IMG/VR virus record: IMGVR_UViG_3300017759_000099
Location: 1-22,456 of that record
From: a virus
DNA: 22,456 nucleotides
Reading direction: 5' to 3' (one strand)
Shown: positions 17,112 to 21,064 of the stretch, piece after piece
Numbering within the stretch: the first letter of the stretch is position 1
Layout: every line of letters starts with the position of its first letter
Made by a program: the position numbers and the translations under genes
Notes under the pieces: generated by a model
Databases searched by the model: none
What the model was told of the DNA's origin: nothing
The model's input: only the letters and a program-made list of their open reading frames with translations

Positions 17112-18022
17112 TGGCTAATATATCTATTACAGGTGGAACTTTAGTTGTAGAAAAAGAACGGCAAGAAGTTGTAGAAACTATTGCTGATGTCAACGAAAAT
17201 AATGTGTCAGTCAAACGTGGTACTCTTGTAATAAAAAGAATAGATGAGGCAGTCGATGTTATTCAAGGTGGTATACAGGCTATGGAACAACAGCAACCAG
17301 CGTCACCTAATCCAGACAGACCGTTCTACGAGTCTACAGTGCCTATTGAGAAAAGATTTGTTGAACCTGATCAAGAAGCTACTGTTTCTGAGTCTAGTAC
17401 TGACACTGCTGTTGAGGTGCAGCCCTCCAGTAAAAAAGGTTTATTAGAGTTTATTGGTGAGGGTGAAGGAACCTATAATTCAATAAACAGAGGAACAATA
17501 AACGGAAATATAATAGGCGCAGAGAGAGAAGGTTCACGTGGCGGTAAGAAAATCTCTGAGTTGACTATAAGTGAAATTAGAAATTATCAAGCAATTAAAG
17601 ACCCTAATAATCCTGAAAGGCTGTTTACTGTAGGTAAATATCAAACAAGACCAAGTACTTTTGAGCAAGCAGTAAAAGGTTTAGAACTTTCAGATGATAC
17701 TGTATTTTCTCCTGAGGTTCAAGATAGTATAGGGATATACCTAATAGGTCAAAAAAGAGAAGACCTTGGTAAATTTTTAGAAGGTGATGAAAGTGTTTCT
17801 GTAGATAGAGCAATGTTTATGTTAGCTCTAGAGTTTGCATCTATGCCTGTTCCTTTTGATATTAAAAAAGGAACCTATGCAGAGGGAACGCTTCCTAAAG
17901 TGGATCTTGTAGCAGGAGATTCTTTCTATAAAGACCCTAAAGCAGAACAGGGTAACAGAGCTTTAAAAACTGTAGAACAAACAAAAGAAATATTATTAAA
18001 AACTAGGGATTCAAGTGAATGA
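17111..18022 (+). CDS. Lambda R-type peptidoglycan hydrolase (lytic transglycosylase/endolysin)
   Basis: This 303-residue protein carries a lysozyme-fold domain from about residue 108. It aligns by eye with lambda endolysin R: LLEFIGEGEGTYN (111-123), where E119 takes the place of the catalytic Glu in lambda's WSEGT; TVGKYQTRPSTF (173-184), corresponding to AGRYQLLSR; and FSPEVQD (199-205), corresponding to FSPKSQD. The enzyme would cleave the glycan strands of the host wall. The first 107 residues are extra: two short similar strands (GGTLVVEKER at 8-17, RGTLVIKRID at 36-45) and a Pro/Glu/Ser-rich linker. There is no signal peptide. The start is GTG, overlapping the previous TAG by one base. 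The gene lies between internal virion and lysis genes, so it could be a virion-bound wall-opening enzyme, the endolysin, or both. No other endolysin is in the window. Confidence 0.8.
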   Translation: MANISITGGTLVVEKERQEVVETIADVNENNVSVKRGTLVIKRIDEAVDVIQGGIQAMEQQQPASPNPDRPFYESTVPIEKRFVEPDQEATVSESSTDTAVEVQPSSKKGLLEFIGEGEGTYNSINRGTINGNIIGAEREGSRGGKKISELTISEIRNYQAIKDPNNPERLFTVGKYQTRPSTFEQAVKGLELSDDTVFSPEVQDSIGIYLIGQKREDLGKFLEGDESVSVDRAMFMLALEFASMPVPFDIKKGTYAEGTLPKVDLVAGDSFYKDPKAEQGNRALKTVEQTKEILLKTRDSSE

Positions 18023-18390
18023 GACTAGCACTAGCATTAACACTCGTACTATTTCTAGGTGGCTGTTTGTCACCTCTAGGAATATTAGGCAGCTTCGGTG
18101 GTGGAGGCGGTGGCAGTGGTACATCAGTCAACGCCAACACACAGATAGGTAAAGAGAACAACCAGTCAGCCATTGACCAGAGTAGAGACATATCAGGTGA
18201 GAACGTAAACGTCAACCAATCGCAGGGTGCTTTCAGCGTTGATGGTGACGCAGGTAGTGTTAAAGTACTGAACCAAGACATACCCATGTGGATGATACTA
18301 CTAGCTGTACTAGGGTGGATGTTACCGTCACCGATAGAAATTTGGAGAGGTTTCTTGAAGACTATAACATTTGGTAGATACCGTGGCTAG
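18019..18390 (+). CDS. Candidate unimolecular spanin (lipoprotein with C-terminal membrane segment)
   Basis: This 123-residue protein has a short lipoprotein signal (MRLALALTLVLFLGGC) with the lipobox cysteine at residue 16, a Gly-rich linker (25-33), a polar Asn/Gln/Val-rich periplasmic stretch with beta character (36-86), a single membrane segment (about 88-104, with MWMILLAVLGWML) and a short basic C-terminal tail. This is the topology of a u-spanin such as T1 gp11 (131 residues), which connects outer and inner membranes and fuses them at the last step of lysis. It follows the hydrolase gene with an ATGA overlap. The function is inferred from topology and place; a membrane-anchored lipoprotein of other purpose cannot be excluded. 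Confidence 0.65.
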   Translation: MRLALALTLVLFLGGCLSPLGILGSFGGGGGGSGTSVNANTQIGKENNQSAIDQSRDISGENVNVNQSQGAFSVDGDAGSVKVLNQDIPMWMILLAVLGWMLPSPIEIWRGFLKTITFGRYRG

Positions 18391-18631
18391 AACACCTATA
18401 GACAAATCAAAGATGAAGTGCAACAGACCTAAGCGTCAGGTATCTGGTGGTAAGAAGTTTGTTGTCAAGGCTTGTAAAGGTGGTAAAGAAAAGATTATCA
18501 GGTTTGGTGATGCAAACATGACAATCAAAAAGTCAAACCCTAAACGTAGAAAATCATTTCGTGCAAGACATAGGTGTTCAACTGCAAAGGACAAGTTCTC
18601 AGCACGATACTGGTCATGTAAGAAGTGGTAG
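18383..18631 (+). CDS. Small basic four-cysteine protein of a marine-phage type
   Basis: This 82-residue protein is highly basic and has cysteines at 13, 31, 65 and 79, with a GGKEKIIRFG segment (33-42) and an RARHRCSTAKDKFSARYW end (60-77). I remember proteins with this KEKIIRFG and ARYW layout from many marine phages; none has a function that I know. The four cysteines could bind zinc, which is inference. I chose the GTG at 18383, giving the N-terminus MARTPIDKSKMKC, which fits my memory of the family. An ATG at 18413 would lose ten residues, and a TTG at 18371 is further inside the preceding gene. It overlaps the spanin candidate by eight bases. Confidence 0.7.
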   Translation: MARTPIDKSKMKCNRPKRQVSGGKKFVVKACKGGKEKIIRFGDANMTIKKSNPKRRKSFRARHRCSTAKDKFSARYWSCKKW

Positions 18632-18636
18632 AGTAA

Positions 18637-19026
18637 ATGGAGAACATGAAGTTACCTTTAGCCTTGGTTATGGCTATGGCTGTACAGTTGGCTGGTGGTG
18701 TATGGTGGGTCAGCCAACAGGCAGCTACAATAACATCACTTGAGGACACAGTAAGTCAACTTGGTAGTCGTATGGCTATCGAGGATACTGTCAATACCAA
18801 GAGAGATGTAGAAGAGAATAAAAAGAATATAAACGACTTGGCTGAGGTAGTGTCTGACACTGAGACAGATATATATGATGAGACTGATGAGATATGGGAA
18901 GAGATAGACAGCATTAGTTTAAGTATAATGCGTATCGTTGATCTTCAGCAAAGGGTAGCCCTGTTAGAGAGAACAATCGAGTTCCTAAACAGAGACCACA
19001 AAGATATGTTTGATCCTAGAGGCTAA
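18637..19026 (+). CDS. Single-pass membrane protein with periplasmic coiled coil
   Basis: This 129-residue protein has one N-terminal membrane segment (about residues 6-25, LALVMAMAVQLAGGVWW) preceded by a lysine, followed by a long acidic helix with heptad spacing (about 30-120; ITSLEDTVSQLGSRM, then VEENKKNINDLAEVV, and LLERTIEFLNRD). A short N-inside anchor with a long periplasmic coiled coil is also the topology of an i-spanin (Rz-type), so the protein might act in lysis with the lipoprotein gene at 18019. Alternatively it is a membrane factor of unknown role that marine phages often carry next to the holin. An ATG at 18646 is an alternative start. Confidence 0.65.
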   Translation: MENMKLPLALVMAMAVQLAGGVWWVSQQAATITSLEDTVSQLGSRMAIEDTVNTKRDVEENKKNINDLAEVVSDTETDIYDETDEIWEEIDSISLSIMRIVDLQQRVALLERTIEFLNRDHKDMFDPRG

Positions 19027-19028
19027 CT

Positions 19029-19475
19029 ATGATTGATCCACTCAGCGCATTGGCAATGGTCAAGGGTGGCATCAGTGCAGGTAAAAGTTTAGCATCAATG
19101 TCCAAGGAACTAGCAGGTTTCTTTGACAGTGTAGACAGTGCCAAGAAAGCTCACGAAAAGAAAAAACAAAGCCCCTTCAGTAGCACAAACGAGGAAGCTT
19201 TAGACACGTTTATGAAACGCCAACAGGCTAAACAGGCTGAGGAAGAACTGAGAGAGTTCATTGTTAACACTATTGGCTACTCTGCTTATCAGGAACTACT
19301 CAAACTTCGTAAAGAAATTTCTGAAGAAAGAAAAGAAGAAGAAAGACAAGCAAGACTAGAAGCTCAACGCATGAAAGAAAATGCTGAGATGGCTTTTGTT
19401 GCTGTAGTTTTATTTCTTATGGTATGTGGTGGGGCGCTAGGTCTACTAGTCGCTATGGGTTGGGTCGATTTATAA
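19029..19475 (+). CDS. Tail-anchored charged-helix membrane protein
   Basis: This 148-residue protein starts with a short amphipathic region (IDPLSALAMVKGGISAGKSL), then a lysine-rich linker, a conserved-looking segment (VNTIGYSAYQELLKLRKEI, residues about 79-97), a highly charged helix (SEERKEEERQARLEAQRMKE), and a single C-terminal membrane segment at about 121-146. It would be anchored by its C-terminus with most of the chain in the cytoplasm. I associate this layout with small membrane proteins in marine phage lysis regions; the function is unknown. AGAGG at 19017-19021 supports the ATG. Its stop overlaps the holin candidate start by one base. Confidence 0.65.
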   Translation: MIDPLSALAMVKGGISAGKSLASMSKELAGFFDSVDSAKKAHEKKKQSPFSSTNEEALDTFMKRQQAKQAEEELREFIVNTIGYSAYQELLKLRKEISEERKEEERQARLEAQRMKENAEMAFVAVVLFLMVCGGALGLLVAMGWVDL

Positions 19476-19777
19476 TGGTAGAAGAATACGACTTAGATAA
19501 GAATGGTAAACTAGATGCCGAAGAGCGTCAGCTTTACCTAGACGACAGACGTAGACGATTGGAGGATGACGATGCCAAGCGTGATGCCCAGCGCAACATG
19601 ACTTGGTTTGCTCTCTCAGGTATGGTGTTGTACCCTGCAGGTATCTTTCTCTGTACCTTAATTGGTCAAGAGACTGCTGCAATGTTGATAGCTGACATAG
19701 CTAACATATACGTTGTATCAGTATCAGCACTTGTCGGAGCGTACTTCGGATTTACTGCGATGGGAAACAGAAGATAG
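19475..19777 (+). CDS. Holin candidate with an N-terminal EF-hand loop
   Basis: This 100-residue protein begins with a canonical 12-residue calcium-binding EF-hand loop (DLDKNGKLDAEE, residues 6-17: D6, D8, N10, K12, D14, with G11, L13 and E17 in the expected positions). A very charged helix follows (20-40), then two membrane segments (about 41-64 and 74-97) separated by a short polar turn, ending in GNRR. Two membrane passes in a protein of this size next to hydrolase and spanin candidates fit a class II holin, which opens the inner membrane and times lysis. The ATG at 19475 shares a base with the previous stop; a TTG in frame at 19424 is inside that gene. Calcium binding is a prediction from the motif, and lysis function from topology and place. 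Confidence 0.65.
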   Translation: MVEEYDLDKNGKLDAEERQLYLDDRRRRLEDDDAKRDAQRNMTWFALSGMVLYPAGIFLCTLIGQETAAMLIADIANIYVVSVSALVGAYFGFTAMGNRR

Positions 19778-19789
19778 TAGAGGTAAATA

Positions 19790-19963
19790 ATGTCAAGTCC
19801 AAAACCAAACAATCCTGCTCTTTGGTCAAGAGCTAAAGCAGCAGCAAAAAAGAAGTTTAAAGTATACCCTAGTGCCTACGCAAATGCTTGGGCTTCTAAA
19901 TGGTACAAGTCTAAGGGTGGTACATGGTCAGGTAAAGACAACAGAGTAAAGAGGAAAACATAA
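19790..19963 (+). CDS. 57-residue basic microprotein (Ala/Lys/Trp-rich)
   Basis: The sequence NPALWSRAKAAAKKKFKVY (residues 8-26) is followed by PSAYANAWASKWYKSKGG (27-44) and a basic tail. The pattern of a charged helix, a Pro-Ser-Ala-Tyr turn, a second aromatic helix and a Gly-Gly-Thr-Trp end is compact and resembles a small widespread domain in marine phages and in large DNA viruses of algae; I do not know a function. AGAGG precedes the ATG. The TAA shares one base with the next start. Basic charge suggests nucleic-acid or virion contact, which is inference. Confidence 0.7.
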   Translation: MSSPKPNNPALWSRAKAAAKKKFKVYPSAYANAWASKWYKSKGGTWSGKDNRVKRKT

Positions 19964-20088
19964 TGCCAACTTCAAAGTACTCACCAAAACAAAAACGATT
20001 GGCTGCTGTAGCTGCGCCAAGAAAGAAGATAACAAAAGCTGACTTTGATAAGTTAAAGAAAATGAAAAAGGGGAATAAAAACAAATGA
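19963..20088 (+). CDS. 41-residue basic microprotein
   Basis: I do not recognise this peptide. It has a basic N-terminus (MPTSKYSPKQKRLAAVA) and a C-terminal charged helix (FDKLKKMKKG) with lysines making up about a third of all residues. Its start and stop are shared with the neighbouring microprotein genes (one base upstream, ATGA overlap downstream), which supports translation by coupling. There is no membrane segment or cysteine. Confidence 0.6.
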   Translation: MPTSKYSPKQKRLAAVAAPRKKITKADFDKLKKMKKGNKNK

Positions 20089-20159
20089 GAAGATATTTGA
20101 AAAGACTTTGGTGTGCGATAATGAATCGCAAGTGTAATCCAGAATGTGATTGTTGCTGA
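20085..20159 (+). CDS. 24-residue Cys-rich microprotein
   Basis: This peptide has a basic amphipathic first half (MRRYLKRLWCAIMNRK) and a cysteine cluster at the C-terminus, ending CNPECDCC. It contains five cysteines in 24 residues: one at position 10 and four in the last eight. This is much denser than in the neighbours and could bind a metal, but no function is known to me. It overlaps the previous gene by ATGA. I recall similar Arg-Tyr-Leu-Lys-Arg-Leu-Trp-Cys peptides in marine phages. Confidence 0.55.
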   Translation: MRRYLKRLWCAIMNRKCNPECDCC

Positions 20160-20160
20160 C

Positions 20161-20331
20161 ATGGCTAAGGGTGTAAAACATTACTTTAAAGATGGTAGAG
20201 AGCACAAGGGTGGTACTCACAAAATGCCTAACGGACAGCTACACTCAGGTAAGACCCACGGTAAAACAAGTAAGAGGATATACCACTTCAAAGACCTTAG
20301 TGCTACAGCAAAGAAAAGGGCTAGAGGCTAA
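20161..20331 (+). CDS. 56-residue basic His/Gly-rich microprotein
   Basis: This very basic peptide has seven histidines (for example KGVKHYFKDGREHKGGTHK, residues 3-21, then MPNGQLHSGKTHGKTSKR). Short turns of Gly, Asn and His alternate with basic residues, suggesting a small beta-hairpin fold. I recall relatives with the same MPNG-LH-GKTH pattern in marine phages and know no function. I chose the ATG at 20161, one base after the preceding stop. An in-frame start at 20146 lies within the Cys-rich gene. Its stop overlaps the next ATG by one base. Confidence 0.65.
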   Translation: MAKGVKHYFKDGREHKGGTHKMPNGQLHSGKTHGKTSKRIYHFKDLSATAKKRARG

Positions 20332-20555
20332 TGGCTAAAGGTGGCTTGGGTAAATGGTTTGCTGAGGATTGGGTTGATGTTAAGACTGGTAAACCTTGTG
20401 GACGTAAGAAAGCTAAGGGAAGCAAGCGTCCGTATCCAGCCTGTAGGCCGAAGTCGGTGGCAGGAAGAATCTCCAAGAAGGAGGCTTCCAAAAAGAAAGG
20501 ACCAAAGAGAGTATCTTGGTCCACAACAGCGTCAGGAAAGAAAAGAAAGACATGA
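20331..20555 (+). CDS. 74-residue basic protein of DUF5872-like type
   Basis: The protein opens with GGLGKWFAEDWVDVKTGKPC (residues 4-23), a segment that I associate with DUF5872, found in marine phages and large algal viruses. It contains cysteines at 23 and 38 (PYPACRPK) and ends in a strongly basic tail (ISKKEASKKKGPKR, then SGKKRKT). About 24 Lys/Arg among 74 residues make it one of the most basic proteins here. The role is unknown; binding of nucleic acid is inference. It is the last gene before the terminator. The DUF assignment is from memory and unverified. Confidence 0.65.
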   Translation: MAKGGLGKWFAEDWVDVKTGKPCGRKKAKGSKRPYPACRPKSVAGRISKKEASKKKGPKRVSWSTTASGKKRKT

Positions 20556-20583
20556 GGGAGCCTAAACAGCTCCCCCTTTTTTT
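20556..20583 (+). terminator. Rho-independent terminator of the late operon
   Basis: GGGAGC and GCTCCC pair perfectly over six base pairs around a seven-base loop, followed by CC and seven T. It begins one base after the stop of the last plus-strand gene. On the minus strand the hairpin is followed only by a mixed T/C-rich stretch, so it is mainly a plus-strand terminator, though it may also slow convergent transcription. Confidence 0.85.
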
Positions 20584-20767
20584 ATACCTTTTGACCCCAA
20601 TGGTAACAGTGAGAATCCATAATCATCCAACCTTGTGATTCAATTTGCATTCTACCATCGGCTAGAGAAACTAAGCATTCATTCTCTGTGTTAAAAACTC
20701 TAGGTGTTCCGAAAGTTCTACAATCTGTCACTGACATATTACACGCTGGAATTATAGCACTAAACAT
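20582..20767 (-). CDS. Hypothetical 61-residue protein
   Basis: I do not recognise this protein. It contains four cysteines (9, 16, 31, 54) and an aromatic C-terminal half (QGWMIMDSHCYHWGQ). The ATG directly follows the stop of the DUF3310 gene, with AAGGAA in the coding end of that gene as a good ribosome binding site. Its last codons touch the T-run of the plus-strand terminator. It is the last gene of the convergent minus-strand operon. Confidence 0.6.
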   Translation of the reverse strand: MFSAIIPACNMSVTDCRTFGTPRVFNTENECLVSLADGRMQIESQGWMIMDSHCYHWGQKV

Positions 20768-20989
20768 TTAGTTTCCTTCCATCTCCTGTATCAGTTTATC
20801 TAAGTACCACTTAGCTTTCTTGAGGTCTTCTACAGGATTGCCTTTGTACCTGTATCTGTGCATGTATTTCTTACAATTACCTTCTAAGTAACCCATGAAC
20901 ATCATAGTGTCCATGTTATCCTTCATGTAATCAATACACTCTATATTGCCATCTCCATAGTGAGGTGGCTTATTTACTACATCATCCAT
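20768..20989 (-). CDS. DUF3310 family protein (nucleotide kinase-like)
   Basis: This 73-residue protein shows the full DUF3310 pattern: a VNKPPHYGDG start (residues 5-14), IECIDYM (16-22), a GYLEGNCKKYMHRY block (33-46) and DLKKAKWYLDKLI (55-67). The family is common in phages. As I recall it includes T7 gp1.7, a nucleotide kinase that phosphorylates dTMP and dGMP; the assignment of activity here is inference. It lies downstream of nrdJ, so a nucleotide pool role fits. I see no strong ribosome binding site before the ATG, which may be coupled to the 20-residue ORF ending one base upstream. Confidence 0.8.
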   Translation of the reverse strand: MDDVVNKPPHYGDGNIECIDYMKDNMDTMMFMGYLEGNCKKYMHRYRYKGNPVEDLKKAKWYLDKLIQEMEGN

Positions 20990-20990
20990 C

Positions 20991-21053
20991 TTATGTAAAG
21001 AAAATTGAATGAATAGCTACTGCAGTTGCAAATATTGCATAAAGTTCTATCAT
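20991..21053 (-). CDS. 20-residue hydrophobic microprotein behind nrdJ
   Basis: This short ORF encodes a nearly uncharged peptide (one Glu at residue 3, one His at 15), otherwise Ala, Ile, Phe and Val, long enough for one membrane helix. It has the AGGAGAG ribosome binding site at 21058-21064, directly behind the nrdJ stop, with ideal spacing to the ATG. It ends one base before the DUF3310 ATG. It may be a membrane micropeptide, or a translated leader that couples nrdJ and DUF3310 translation. Confidence 0.5.
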   Translation of the reverse strand: MIELYAIFATAVAIHSIFFT

Positions 21054-21057
21054 ATTA

Positions 21058-21064
21058 CTCTCCT
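21058..21064 (-). promoter_or_regulatory. Strong Shine-Dalgarno AGGAGAG for the 20-residue ORF
   Basis: On the minus strand AGGAGAG begins immediately after the nrdJ stop codon and lies six bases (measured from AGGAG) before an ATG. No other start codon uses it, and it is the main reason for calling the 20-residue ORF real. Confidence 0.7.

Noticed and set aside
19911-20162. Overlapping minus-strand ORFs of 83 and 67 residues, Phe/Leu-rich
   Set aside because: They are the reverse of the Lys-rich microprotein genes and have no own signals. The plus-strand set shows coupled starts and stops.
20341-20565. A 74-residue ORF in another frame over the last plus-strand gene
   Set aside because: It is Arg-rich shadow coding. 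The frame starting at 20331 has the conserved-looking GGLGKWF start, coupling to the previous gene, and a stop just before the terminator.
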